From UBA1049 sp964522305 (lineage in GTDB: Bacteria; Bacillota; Clostridia; Oscillospirales; CAG-382): a DNA stretch of 25,506 nucleotides. The stretch spans positions 1-25,506 of the forward strand of contig CAZFVM010000006.1 in the NCBI GenBank assembly GCA_964522305.1. Direction: 5' to 3'. The translations under genes were made by a program, and so were the position numbers. Numbering within the stretch: the stretch's first letter is position 1; each line of letters opens with the position of its first letter. The notes beneath the pieces are model-generated. The model was not told the DNA's origin and searched no databases. It worked only from the letters and a program-made list of their open reading frames with translations. This document shows positions 1-8,535 of the stretch, piece by piece.

Positions 1-3
1 TAC

Positions 4-1470
4 ATGAGAAAAACTGTGCTTTTATTGATCTTGGCTTTGATTTCCCTATCGGTTTTTGCCGGTTGTGTAACTACCGGAACAGAGGACATCTCGGATACAT
101 CATCGGAAACAAGCGAACTCGACCTTGAGTTGAAGAACTTAAACGGAAGAGTTATTAATGTATTGTCCTGGGACTTTACCCACGGGTCAAAATCCATCCT
201 TGGGTTTACCGGCGAAATCCTCTCCAATAAGCCGGAGGAAGAATACTCCGTGGTGGATGTTGCCAAAGCCGAAGCAAGAAACAGAGTGGAAGAAGACTAT
301 AATTGTACTATCTCCGGTCTGGTCTATGGCGAGAATAAGGACGAGTTTTATGATATGGTGCGCAACTCGGTGCTCACCGGCACCGGGGAGCACGATATGG
401 TTTTTATAGGATATGCCACCTTGGCACAGATGGTGGTAGACGATCTATTGCTTGACCTTAATACCATAAACACAATTGACTTTACCAATGACTGGTGGGA
501 CCAAAACGCAAGGGAAGAATTATCCTTGTTTAATCGTCTTTACTTCATGTGTGGCGATATCAACACCTATGACAACGACGGTACTTGGAGCATGCTCTTT
601 AACAAGACATTGCTAAAGGACTTAGGGCTGGGGATAGACTTTTATCAGCTTGTTCGGGATGACGAATGGTATTTTGATAAATTTGTAGAGATTTGCAAAA
701 GCGATATAACCAAAAACAGCAACGGGGATTCGGTGTTAGATGAAGAAGACACCTGGGCTTTTGGTACCGAGACCTATAACATATATGTTCATGTAGTGTC
801 CGGCGGCAACAAAATAGTAACTAAAAACAAAGATGATATACCGGAGTTCTCTATCCAAAACGAAAGCACTTACAACGCTCTGGCAAAGATAATGGATTTT
901 TATCTGGATACTTCTACAGTCATGGTTGGGAACGCTCCTCCTTATACAAACAAAGGGTTCCCCAATGTCTGGGAAGCTACCGTCCACAGAGCCTTTATCG
1001 AAGGCAGAGAACTTTTTTATATGTGCGGGCTTATCAACGTCCCCTCCTTCAGGGAAATGGCAGATGACTTCGGAATATTGCCAATACCCAAGCTAAATGA
1101 AAGTCAAGATAATTATTACCACACGGTTTCTATAAACAACATGACAGCATTATCAGTGCCCAAGGGGGTAAAAGACCCGGATGATCTCGGGTTGGTCATT
1201 GAGGCGTTGGGGATGTATTCTCAAAAATACCTGACTCCGGCATACTATGATGTGCAGTTGAAATACCGAGACACCAGGGACGACGAGAGCCAAGAGATGT
1301 TGGATATAATCTTTTCAACCCGGACTTTTGACATAGGGGCAGCCTTTAACTGGGGCGGAACCATGGGCCAATATATGGTAATGGACAAAAACTTTGTGTC
1401 CAGGTTCGAAAGTGTGATGACCTCGGCAGAAAATGCAATGCAACAAACCTTGGATAAGATATCTGATTGA
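4..1470 (+). CDS. Extracellular solute-binding lipoprotein (ABC sugar-type)
   Basis: This 488-residue protein is probably the substrate-capturing lipoprotein of an ABC importer, anchored outside the membrane. It begins with a lipoprotein signal: a basic MRK start, a hydrophobic stretch to about residue 17, and a VFAGC lipobox with Cys21 as the lipidated residue. Phe at -3 of the lipobox is slightly unusual. A Ser/Thr/Glu-rich linker (about 24-42) precedes the mature domain, which has the length and Asp/Trp/Tyr-rich texture of family 1 solute-binding proteins. The N-terminal part contains a WWDQNA segment typical of sugar binders. The ligand cannot be told from the sequence. The start lies three bases from the window edge, so its ribosome binding site and any permease partners are outside the view; no permease or ATPase follows it here. 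The family call is by overall composition and length rather than by a diagnostic motif. Confidence 0.75.
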   Translation: MRKTVLLLILALISLSVFAGCVTTGTEDISDTSSETSELDLELKNLNGRVINVLSWDFTHGSKSILGFTGEILSNKPEEEYSVVDVAKAEARNRVEEDYNCTISGLVYGENKDEFYDMVRNSVLTGTGEHDMVFIGYATLAQMVVDDLLLDLNTINTIDFTNDWWDQNAREELSLFNRLYFMCGDINTYDNDGTWSMLFNKTLLKDLGLGIDFYQLVRDDEWYFDKFVEICKSDITKNSNGDSVLDEEDTWAFGTETYNIYVHVVSGGNKIVTKNKDDIPEFSIQNESTYNALAKIMDFYLDTSTVMVGNAPPYTNKGFPNVWEATVHRAFIEGRELFYMCGLINVPSFREMADDFGILPIPKLNESQDNYYHTVSINNMTALSVPKGVKDPDDLGLVIEALGMYSQKYLTPAYYDVQLKYRDTRDDESQEMLDIIFSTRTFDIGAAFNWGGTMGQYMVMDKNFVSRFESVMTSAENAMQQTLDKISD

Positions 1471-1519
1471 TTTTGGTCTTTGCTAAAAAAACAAATCTGA
1501 CCTTTAAAGAGGTATTTTG

Positions 1520-2368
1520 ATGAGTATAATCGAAGCTTTGATATATGGTGTGATACAGGGAGTCGCCGAGTTTTTGCCGGTATCCAGCTCCGGGCACCTT
1601 ACTTTGACCCAAAGCCTATTGGGGCTTAAAGAACAAAACAACATAGGTTTTGTGGTTCTTTTACACTTTGCCACCTTGGTTTCTGTGGTGGTTGTATACC
1701 ACAAAGAAGTATGGCTTATTATAAAGGGGTTTTTCTCTCTGATGGGCAAGCTCTTTAAGGGTAAGCTATTTGCAAAAGGTGCTTTTGGCAAAGATAACCT
1801 GATATACGGCGAAAGGTTGTTTTTGATGTTGTTTGTCGCCACCCTTCCTCTAATACCCGCCAGCTTGCTGTCCGGCAAAATCGAAGCTTTGTCCAAGATT
1901 AATTGGGTTATAGGCGGATTTTTGATTATTAACGGTATTGTATTGTTTGTGTCAGACAAGCTGGAAAACAAGGGTCAAATCCTCGAAGACAGCGACCTGA
2001 AAAAGCCCTTTTATGTAGGGTTGTTCCAACTCTTTGGGCTGTTGCCCGGTATATCCCGATCGGGATCGACCATTACCTCAGGGATATTCTTTGGCTTTGA
2101 AAGAAGAGAAGCGGTGAAACTTTCTTTTCTCATGTCTATCCCCGCGGTGCTCGGTGCGGGCGTCTTAGAGTTCCCAAAGTTTTTGAAAGAGGGGTTGAGC
2201 ACTGACCTGGCAGTGCCTTATTTGGTCGCAACTTTAACCGCTGCGATTGTAGGGTTCTTTGCCATAAAAGTGTTGCAATACATCGCAAAAAAAGCTAACT
2301 TTAGCATATTTGGTATATATTGTATTATTATAGGGATAACCGCAGTAGCGGTGGATGTCCTTAGCTAA
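1520..2368 (+). CDS. uppP: Undecaprenyl-diphosphatase UppP
   Basis: This is an integral membrane phosphatase that converts undecaprenyl diphosphate to the monophosphate, recycling the lipid carrier for peptidoglycan and wall polymers; in many bacteria it also gives bacitracin tolerance. Two family signatures are clear: QGVAEFLPVSSSGHL near the N-terminus, with the catalytic-site Glu and Ser-rich loop, and LLPGISRSGSTI in the second half (PGxSRSG with the catalytic Arg). Several hydrophobic helices fill the rest. At 282 residues it has normal family length. I start it at the ATG at 1520, not at the TTG three bases upstream, because AAAGAGG at 1506-1512 is about 7 bases away. ftsK starts 24 bases after its stop, so the two are probably co-transcribed. 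Confidence 0.95.
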   Translation: MSIIEALIYGVIQGVAEFLPVSSSGHLTLTQSLLGLKEQNNIGFVVLLHFATLVSVVVVYHKEVWLIIKGFFSLMGKLFKGKLFAKGAFGKDNLIYGERLFLMLFVATLPLIPASLLSGKIEALSKINWVIGGFLIINGIVLFVSDKLENKGQILEDSDLKKPFYVGLFQLFGLLPGISRSGSTITSGIFFGFERREAVKLSFLMSIPAVLGAGVLEFPKFLKEGLSTDLAVPYLVATLTAAIVGFFAIKVLQYIAKKANFSIFGIYCIIIGITAVAVDVLS

Positions 2369-2392
2369 AACATCTGTAAGAAAAGAGGTACC

Positions 2393-4750
2393 ATGTCCAC
2401 AAAACCAAAAAAGTCGACTAAAAAGACAGCAAAACCCGCTGAAAATAAAAAGAAAACAACCAGACCGGACTTTGGTCCGGCAGTCCCATATATTCTGGGG
2501 TTTGTAGCACTGTTTGTCATATTGACCTTTTTTCTTTCTGATACCGGAAAACTCGGAATCAGCCTGTCGAATGGCTTGAAGGGTATCTTTGGTGCCGGAT
2601 ATTTCTTCTTTCCTTTTTTGTTATTATTATTAGCTTTTTACTGGAAAAGGGATAAAGAAAAGGGAGCTATACCCTCCAAGATTATGCTTGCCGCCGTAAA
2701 CTTTGTATTTTTGCTTATCCTTATCCATGCCGTTACCTCGGACTCTCCGGATGTCTATGGAATCGCCTTGTATGACAGGGGCAAAGAGCTAAATGGTGCA
2801 GGGTATATGGGGGGGCATATCGGTGCCTTTGTCATAAATATGTTGGGGAATGCCGCAACTATAATTTTGTCTTTGTTGATTTTGTTTGTTACCACTGTAT
2901 TGCTTTTTGGCAGCACTCCCAAAGCCACGGTGTTATCCATTGTTGAGTTCTTTAAGAACCTTCAGTTTAGCGAAGACTCCGACGAAAAGCCGGTTAGAGT
3001 AAAGAAAGAAAAACGAAAAAAGATAAAAGCAGTAAAAGAGGTTGAAGAACCGGAGCCTGTGGTTGATGAATCCACCCTTGTCCATCGGTTTGAATTACCT
3101 GATCAAGAGCCTGCCCCGCCATCTGTAGAAAAAGATATTGTTGACCTAAAAGGGATAAACAGAGAAGCTCCTTGGGAGGATGACAGAGCAGCCGACCCCG
3201 AATTAACCGATGAAGACGAAGAGATTATGGAGCTGTATGAAGAGGCAAAGGTAGAAAAAGGACCTTATGTCTTCCCTCCCCTTTCTTTGCTCGCTCAAGG
3301 TGAGGATAACGGCATGACCTTGTCCGAAGCCGATGTCAAGAGAACCAGCCAAAAATTAGTTGAGGTTTTAAAGAGTTTTGGGGTACATACCAAGGTTATA
3401 AACACCAGTTTTGGTCCCACTATTACAAGATATGAGCTTCAACCGGAATCCGGTGTACGCGTAAAATCCATCGCAAACCTTGCCGACGATATTTCTCTGC
3501 ACCTCGCTGCTACTTCGGTCAGAATAGAGAGCATCCCCGGTAAATCCGCCGTTGGGATAGAGATTCCCAACAGGAGTGTGGCAACAGTCCGGCTTAGAGA
3601 TCTTATCGACACCCCTGTATTTCGGGATAACAAAAGCCCCTTATTTGTGGCGCTGGGAATGGATGTTGCCGGTAACCCCATATATTTTGATATACCAAAA
3701 ATGCCTCACCTGCTTATAGCCGGTGCCACCGGAATGGGTAAGTCGGTATGTATAAACTCGATTATTGTTTCTTTGTTATATAGAGCCCATCCCGACGAAG
3801 TAAAGCTAATTCTAATCGACCCCAAACGAATCGAGCTGAGTGAATATAATAGTATTCCCCATCTTATGGTTCCGGTAATCAACGACCCAAAAACCGCTGC
3901 GGGGACCTTGAGTTGGGCGTGTATAGAAATGGAAAAGAGATATACCCTTATTCAGGAAGTCGGGGTGAGAAACCTCGCGGAGTATAACGCTGCTGTTGTA
4001 GACGACCCCGAGAGGGAGCAAAAGCCCTATACTATTATTGTTATCGACGAGCTGGCAGACCTTATGATGACCGCACCGGACAATGTGGAGAGCTCGATAA
4101 TTCGGTTGGCACAAAAAGCAAGAGCGGCGGGGATGTTCTTAATTATCGGTACCCAAAGACCTTCTGTTGATGTTATTACCGGACTGATAAAGGCGAATAT
4201 TCCCTCTAGGATTTCCTTTACCGTTGCTTCTCAAGTGGACTCTCGTACAATTCTCGATATGGCGGGTGCAGAAAAGCTCCTTGGCAGAGGTGACATGCTT
4301 TATGCACCGGTGGGCTCGTTGAAACCAATCAGAGTGCAGGGAGCTTATGTAGACGGGAAGACAGAAGTCAACGCCGTTGCCCAGTTTATAAAAGAAGCTG
4401 CCGAAGCGGAGTATGACGAAGAAGTAATGGATATAATCGAAAAAGAAGCCAAGCTCTGTGGGGTAAAGGCTTCGAAAAGAGCCCAGATGGAGGAGGAAGA
4501 AGGGGACGACAAGGACGATCCCATCATCCTCGACGCCCTGGAAATCGCCATCGAAACCGGGAATATATCAACCTCTATGCTGCAAAGAAGGTTGTCCTTG
4601 GGTTATGCAAGGGCAGCGAGGATAGTTGACAGACTCGAGGCCAGAGGCTATATAGGTGAGTTTGACGCCTCAACTAAGCGCAGGGATATTATGATTTCGA
4701 GAGAAGAATTTTTGGAGATGAAACTTAATGCACAAAACAAAGATGAATAA
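2393..4750 (+). CDS. ftsK: DNA translocase FtsK/SpoIIIE
   Basis: This septum-located ATP-driven double-stranded DNA pump clears chromosome DNA from the closing division septum, and from the spore septum in spore formers. It has 785 residues. A Lys-rich N-terminus is followed by four membrane helices between about 29 and 175, then a charged low-complexity linker (about 190-290). The alpha/beta motor carries Walker A GATGMGKS at 444-451 and the Walker B-like IIVIDELADLMM segment. Strongly conserved FtsK text such as IGTQRPSVDVITGLIKANIPSRI and LLGRGDMLY follows. A C-terminal winged-helix gamma domain (about 705-775, with TSMLQRRLSLGYARAARIVD) would read orientation sequences. The start has AAGAGG a few bases upstream. 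It sits between uppP and a lipoprotein gene whose start overlaps its last 23 bases. FtsK and SpoIIIE cannot be separated on sequence alone. Confidence 0.95.
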   Translation: MSTKPKKSTKKTAKPAENKKKTTRPDFGPAVPYILGFVALFVILTFFLSDTGKLGISLSNGLKGIFGAGYFFFPFLLLLLAFYWKRDKEKGAIPSKIMLAAVNFVFLLILIHAVTSDSPDVYGIALYDRGKELNGAGYMGGHIGAFVINMLGNAATIILSLLILFVTTVLLFGSTPKATVLSIVEFFKNLQFSEDSDEKPVRVKKEKRKKIKAVKEVEEPEPVVDESTLVHRFELPDQEPAPPSVEKDIVDLKGINREAPWEDDRAADPELTDEDEEIMELYEEAKVEKGPYVFPPLSLLAQGEDNGMTLSEADVKRTSQKLVEVLKSFGVHTKVINTSFGPTITRYELQPESGVRVKSIANLADDISLHLAATSVRIESIPGKSAVGIEIPNRSVATVRLRDLIDTPVFRDNKSPLFVALGMDVAGNPIYFDIPKMPHLLIAGATGMGKSVCINSIIVSLLYRAHPDEVKLILIDPKRIELSEYNSIPHLMVPVINDPKTAAGTLSWACIEMEKRYTLIQEVGVRNLAEYNAAVVDDPEREQKPYTIIVIDELADLMMTAPDNVESSIIRLAQKARAAGMFLIIGTQRPSVDVITGLIKANIPSRISFTVASQVDSRTILDMAGAEKLLGRGDMLYAPVGSLKPIRVQGAYVDGKTEVNAVAQFIKEAAEAEYDEEVMDIIEKEAKLCGVKASKRAQMEEEEGDDKDDPIILDALEIAIETGNISTSMLQRRLSLGYARAARIVDRLEARGYIGEFDASTKRRDIMISREEFLEMKLNAQNKDE

Positions 4751-5294
4751 CCCATCTGTCCGAACAAGAACAACCGTACTCTTTGTTATCTTTGCCTTTG
4801 TATTGTCTCTCTTAGCCGGATGTGCTGAAAAAAGCATCGGTGACGAAACCACCGCTCCTCTTGAGAATATAATAAACGGGATAATAAACAAAGATGCAAC
4901 CCGATATAAATCCGCTTTCCCAAAGGATTATATAGAAGCGGCGGAAAAAGCCTTTGCCGATATAGGCAGTGATATTGACAAAGAGATAACCGAAATACTG
5001 GAAATGGCATTGACAGCCCACGAATCCAACCGGGGCAAAAATGTAAAACTCTATTATTTCTTGCTATTCAAAGAAGAACTCTCGGTCAAAGAACTTGTAG
5101 AAGAACCCTATTGGGACCTGCATGTCAATAATTATGACCTGCCGAAGGAGGGCGTACAAAAAGTGTACCTGAGCACTTTTGAGATAAAAGTGAAGGGTAA
5201 AGACTCGGAAGAAACCAAAACCGGTCGGTTTCGATTTTTGTTAATCGATGGGGTTTGGTATCTACACCCGGAGAGCTTCTTATATATCTTTTGA
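4728..5294 (+). CDS. Small lipoprotein of unknown function
   Basis: This is a 188-residue secreted lipoprotein that I do not recognise. The N-terminus is basic, then hydrophobic, and ends in LLAGC, a good lipobox that would leave a mature chain of about 155 residues on the outer face of the membrane. The C-terminal part, ending LLIDGVWYLHPESF, resembles the last strands of NTF2-like or DUF4878-type small lipoproteins, but this is only an impression. The gene starts inside the end of ftsK in another frame; GGAG at 4714-4717, within the ftsK coding sequence, serves the ATG at 4728 better than the later ATG at 4743. The overlap suggests translational coupling to ftsK. A strong hairpin follows the stop within 30 bases and ends the unit. 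Confidence 0.8.
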   Translation: MHKTKMNNPSVRTRTTVLFVIFAFVLSLLAGCAEKSIGDETTAPLENIINGIINKDATRYKSAFPKDYIEAAEKAFADIGSDIDKEITEILEMALTAHESNRGKNVKLYYFLLFKEELSVKELVEEPYWDLHVNNYDLPKEGVQKVYLSTFEIKVKGKDSEETKTGRFRFLLIDGVWYLHPESFLYIF

Positions 5295-5319
5295 TAAAAA
5301 CAACTTAAAAGTTGCGATA

Positions 5320-5360
5320 AAAAACAGACCTTCCAAAAAACGGAGGGTCTGTTTTTGTTG
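5320..5360. terminator. Bidirectional rho-independent terminator
   Basis: A 13-bp stem (5322-5334 with 5342-5354, one G-U pair) closes a 7-base A-rich loop. It is followed by a T run on the + strand and flanked by an A run that reads as a T run on the - strand. It lies between the convergent lipoprotein and melA genes and can serve both. Confidence 0.9.
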
Positions 5361-5398
5361 TAAAAGAAAGGATGTTGGACTATAACGTTATATAAGGA

Positions 5399-6718
5399 CT
5401 AATAGCCTTTCATCCAATCACCGTGAACCTCTATCATTTCGTCTACCATCTTAATGATTTCGTCGATAGACAGCTCGCTTCCTGTAAGGGGGTCTAACAT
5501 TACAGCTTGGTATATATACTCCCTCTTCTTTGTAACCGCGGCTTCTATGGTCAACAACTGAGGATTGATGTTGGTCATATTCATGGCTGCTAACTGGACC
5601 GGCAATTTGCCTACATGACAGGGGAATATACCATAGCTGTTGACTAAGCAGGGCACCTCAACACAGGCTTCTTGAGGTAGGTTCTCGATAAGTCTGCCTT
5701 GGTTGGAGACATTACCGTGGATCTGATAGATATTGCCGTTGTATATACCGTCCATTATATAGGATGCATATTCCTGGGTCCTGTTGTGGGATAGAGTGGG
5801 GTCTTTGGTCAAGGTCTCTCGCATTGCTGCCCAGCTCTCTATCTGGTGTACGCATCTTCTGGGGTACTCATCCAAGGGAATGTTGAATCTTTCGATTAAC
5901 TCGGGGTACTTGGACTTTATATAAAACATATTGTACTCGGCGTTGTGCTCGCTGGATTCGGTACAGTAATAGCCAAACTTGTCGATATAGTCGAATCTGA
6001 CCATATCATGATGTTTGCCGGCTGCGTTCTTTTCCTTGGCTCTTCTTCTTATCTCGGGATACAGATCATTGCCTTGTTTGTCCTTGATATCAATAAGCCA
6101 TGCCATATGGTTTATCCCTGCGATTAGCTCCCGTCTGCCATCTAACTTGTCCTGCATTCCTAAGTGACTGAGCAATCCATATGAACAGCCCTGAACACTG
6201 TGACAAAGACCTACCGTCTTTACTCCTGTATAGCGCTGCATATATCCGCTGAGCATTGCCATGGGGTTGGTGTAGTTGAGCATCCAAGCATCCGGACAAA
6301 CTTCCTCGATATCTCTGGCAAAATCCTCCATAACCGGAATGGTACGCAGAGCTCTCATTATACCGCCTATACCCAAAGTATCGGCAATAGTCTGGCGAAG
6401 TCCATACTTCTTTGGGATTTCGAAATCGGTGATGGTGCAAGGGTCATAGCCTCCTACCTGAATGGCGTTTACCACAAAGTGAGCACCTTTTAATGCTTTC
6501 TTGCGGTTCTCGACACCAAGATAAGACTTGATAACAGTGTGGTTCCCGAGGTTTGCATTGATTGCATTTAGCATGACTTCGCTGTCCTTTAGTCTCTCGG
6601 GGTCGATGTCATACAGAGAAATCTCGCATTCTCTGAGAGAGGGGGTACACATTACGTCCCCCAACACGTTCTTTGCAAATATTGTGCTACCGGCACCCAT
6701 AAAAGCAATTTTCAACAT
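5399..6718 (-). CDS. melA: Alpha-galactosidase, glycoside hydrolase family 4
   Basis: This cytoplasmic NAD+ and Mn2+ dependent enzyme cleaves alpha-galactosides such as melibiose by the oxidation-elimination mechanism of GH4. The dinucleotide-binding site is FMGAGSTIFAKNVLGD at residues 6-21. NYTNPM at 148-153 and CHSVQG at 172-177 are GH4 active-site motifs, and the Cys-His-Ser form is the one associated with alpha-galactosidases rather than alpha-glucosidases. INHM at 202-205 completes the site. At 439 residues it has normal length. The frame is open upstream to 6847, but MLKIAF at 6718 is the real start: it begins the Rossmann strand and AAAGGA lies about 10 bases upstream. The intergenic region up to 6864 shows no confident melA promoter; a short inverted repeat (GACGA 6762-6766 / TCGTC 6775-6779) could be an operator. 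Confidence 0.93.
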   Translation of the reverse strand: MLKIAFMGAGSTIFAKNVLGDVMCTPSLRECEISLYDIDPERLKDSEVMLNAINANLGNHTVIKSYLGVENRKKALKGAHFVVNAIQVGGYDPCTITDFEIPKKYGLRQTIADTLGIGGIMRALRTIPVMEDFARDIEEVCPDAWMLNYTNPMAMLSGYMQRYTGVKTVGLCHSVQGCSYGLLSHLGMQDKLDGRRELIAGINHMAWLIDIKDKQGNDLYPEIRRRAKEKNAAGKHHDMVRFDYIDKFGYYCTESSEHNAEYNMFYIKSKYPELIERFNIPLDEYPRRCVHQIESWAAMRETLTKDPTLSHNRTQEYASYIMDGIYNGNIYQIHGNVSNQGRLIENLPQEACVEVPCLVNSYGIFPCHVGKLPVQLAAMNMTNINPQLLTIEAAVTKKREYIYQAVMLDPLTGSELSIDEIIKMVDEMIEVHGDWMKGY

Positions 6719-6864
6719 GTAGGCTGGTCCTTTCGTCTTTGGTTTTGTGTTTTTACCAACGGACGAGACGCAAATCGTCGCAATGGGCGTGGCGTCACAT
6801 ACAGTTTGGTTATAATAAACCTTACAACAAATAAAAACAATATGCAAGGGGTTTTCTTTATTTG

Positions 6865-6893
6865 TTGACTAAAACACAAAAAAGAGGTACAAT
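6865..6893 (+). promoter_or_regulatory. Vegetative promoter for nfeD-SPFH pair
   Basis: TTGACT at 6865-6870 and TACAAT at 6888-6893 are separated by exactly 17 bases, an almost consensus housekeeping promoter reading into the nfeD-like gene 47 bases later. The leader contains a small hairpin, CTTTCT (6912-6917) with AGAAAG (6921-6926), that takes in part of the Shine-Dalgarno sequence AGAAAGGA. Confidence 0.85.
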
Positions 6894-6939
6894 ATTTTTG
6901 TAGTGTGTAATCTTTCTGTAAGAAAGGATGTTATTATAA

Positions 6940-7365
6940 ATGTTGATTGCATGGATAGCGTTAACCATTTTTTTTGCAATTGTGGAGTTATCTACTCCTC
7001 AACTGGTATCTATATGGTTTGCTTTGGCTTCTCTATTCTCCCTAATCGCGTTGGCCTTGGGAGCTGAGCCCTGGTTGCAAATAGTTGTCTTTGCAATCTC
7101 TTCTGTGGCGCTGTTGTTTTTGACCAGACCGCTATACAGGAAACATCTTAAGCCAAAGATAGTAAAAACCAATACCGATGCCGTAATCGAGCAAGAAGGA
7201 ATTGTTACAATAGATATAGACAATGACCAAGCTGTGGGACAGATTAAAGTCAAAGGTCAATACTGGAGCGCCAGCTCTTTGGACGGATCGATAATAAAAA
7301 TCGGCGAAAAAGTGGTGGTCAATGAAATATCCGGGGTTAAGGCAATTGTGATAAGAAAAGAATAG
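6940..7365 (+). CDS. NfeD-like membrane protein (short form)
   Basis: This 141-residue protein has three or four hydrophobic helices in residues 1-70. A soluble C-terminal half (about 75-141) follows, ending in a beta-rich segment with VGQIKVKGQYWSASS and GEKVVVNEISG, the usual NfeD OB-fold pattern. Short NfeD proteins lack the ClpP-like protease domain and are usually encoded next to an SPFH protein, as here, where they are thought to work together in membrane microdomain organisation. The ATG at 6940 has AGAAAGGA at 6921-6928, about 11 bases upstream, partly within a small hairpin. The SPFH gene begins 66 bases after its stop with no terminator between. Confidence 0.9.
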   Translation: MLIAWIALTIFFAIVELSTPQLVSIWFALASLFSLIALALGAEPWLQIVVFAISSVALLFLTRPLYRKHLKPKIVKTNTDAVIEQEGIVTIDIDNDQAVGQIKVKGQYWSASSLDGSIIKIGEKVVVNEISGVKAIVIRKE

Positions 7366-7431
7366 TCGCGCACTATCTCTAATATGTAATATAAATAACT
7401 AAAATAAAATAAAACGCTAAGGAGTATTATT

Positions 7432-8364
7432 ATGCCATATCTATTAATCTTGATACCAATATTCATCATTTTTTTGTTGGTGACCTGCATAAAGATTGTT
7501 CCCCAAGCCCACGCCTCTGTCATAGAGAGATTGGGAGCATATCACACAACCTGGAAGACAGGATTGCACTTCAAAGTACCTTTCATCGACAAAATGAGAA
7601 GACTTATTTCTTTGAAAGAACAGGTTATCGACTTCCCCCCCCAACCGGTTATTACAAAAGATAACGTTACGATGCAGATTGATACCGTTGTCTACTTCCA
7701 AATAACCGATCCTAAGCTTTATACCTATGGAGTGGAACGTCCGATACAGGCTATTGAAGTCTTGTCCGCCACCACATTAAGAAATATCATAGGTGAGCTG
7801 GAGCTGGATCAGACATTGACTTCCAGAGACCTTATTAACTCCAGGCTCAGGATAATCCTCGACGAAGCTACCGATCCTTGGGGTATAAAGGTTAATCGGG
7901 TTGAGCTAAAGAATATACTTCCACCCAGAGAAATCCAGGACGCCATGGAAAAACAAATGAAGGCAGAACGGGAAAGACGGGAGCAGATACTGCGGGCAGA
8001 GGGTGAAAAAACCAGTGCCATCCTCGTAGCGGAAGGAAGCAAAGAAAGCCAAATTCTCAGAGCTCAAGCAGAAAAAGAAGCAGCCATACTCCGTGCGGAA
8101 GCTGTAAGAGAGGCCACCATAAAAGAAGCGGAAGGTAAAGCCGAAGCCATACTCAAAGTGAACCAAGCCACCGCTGCCGGGCTGGAACTGTTAAACAAGA
8201 GCAATCCTCAAAGTAATGTTCTTGCACTAAAGAGCCTGGAAACCTGGGAAAAGATAGCTGACGGAAAAGCCACTAAGGTGATTTTGCCTTCGGAGTTAAA
8301 GGGGCTTACCTCTATTGTTGCCGGGATTAAAGAAGCTGTAACGGATGAAAAGACAGAAGAATAA
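7432..8364 (+). CDS. SPFH/band 7 protein (paraslipin, QmcA-like)
   Basis: This is a membrane-anchored stomatin/prohibitin-type scaffold protein of 310 residues. An N-terminal hydrophobic helix (about 3-21) precedes a band 7 domain. Conserved segments include VERLGAYHTTWKTGLHFKVPF, DNVTMQIDTVVYFQITDP, ATTLRNIIGELELDQTLTSRD and GIKVNRVELKNILPP. An Ala/Glu/Arg-rich coiled coil (about 170-245, with AEGEK and AEKEAAILRAEA repeats) follows. This order is that of QmcA/paraslipins, which form oligomeric rings or cages on the membrane and are paired with NfeD proteins. AAGGAG lies about 7 bases before the ATG. The gene ends shortly before a strong terminator, so it closes a two-gene unit with nfeD. 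Confidence 0.93.
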   Translation: MPYLLILIPIFIIFLLVTCIKIVPQAHASVIERLGAYHTTWKTGLHFKVPFIDKMRRLISLKEQVIDFPPQPVITKDNVTMQIDTVVYFQITDPKLYTYGVERPIQAIEVLSATTLRNIIGELELDQTLTSRDLINSRLRIILDEATDPWGIKVNRVELKNILPPREIQDAMEKQMKAERERREQILRAEGEKTSAILVAEGSKESQILRAQAEKEAAILRAEAVREATIKEAEGKAEAILKVNQATAAGLELLNKSNPQSNVLALKSLETWEKIADGKATKVILPSELKGLTSIVAGIKEAVTDEKTEE

Positions 8365-8377
8365 ATATCTGACTAAT

Positions 8378-8412
8378 AAAAAAGACCATCGAAATTCGGT
8401 GGTCTTTTTTTG
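8378..8412. terminator. Bidirectional rho-independent terminator
   Basis: The arms AAGACCATCGAA (8382-8393) and TTCGGTGGTCTT (8395-8406) pair with one G-U and are followed by a T run on the + strand. The A run before the stem gives a T run on the - strand, so the hairpin can also stop lacZ transcripts arriving from the other side. Between it and the lacZ stop (8413-8535) I see only AT-rich sequence. Confidence 0.9.
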
Positions 8413-8535
8413 TCTTTATGCACTAAATTGTTTTTGTTTTTTTCTGATACAGTTAGTCTAAAGCTCGATATAAATCTTGCAAAACAACTCAACTGTGTTA
8501 TGAGTTATGACAGATTATAAATTTATCTCTTACCT

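Noticed and set aside
4..6718. Solute-binding protein and melA as one galactoside uptake locus
   Set aside because: They are separated by uppP, ftsK and a lipoprotein gene, lie on opposite strands, and no permease is present; nothing links the ligand to galactosides.
6719..6847. Longer N-terminus for the GH4 enzyme starting at 6847
   Set aside because: The extra 43 residues have no GH4 counterpart, and the ATG at 6718 has AAAGGA and starts the nucleotide-binding strand.
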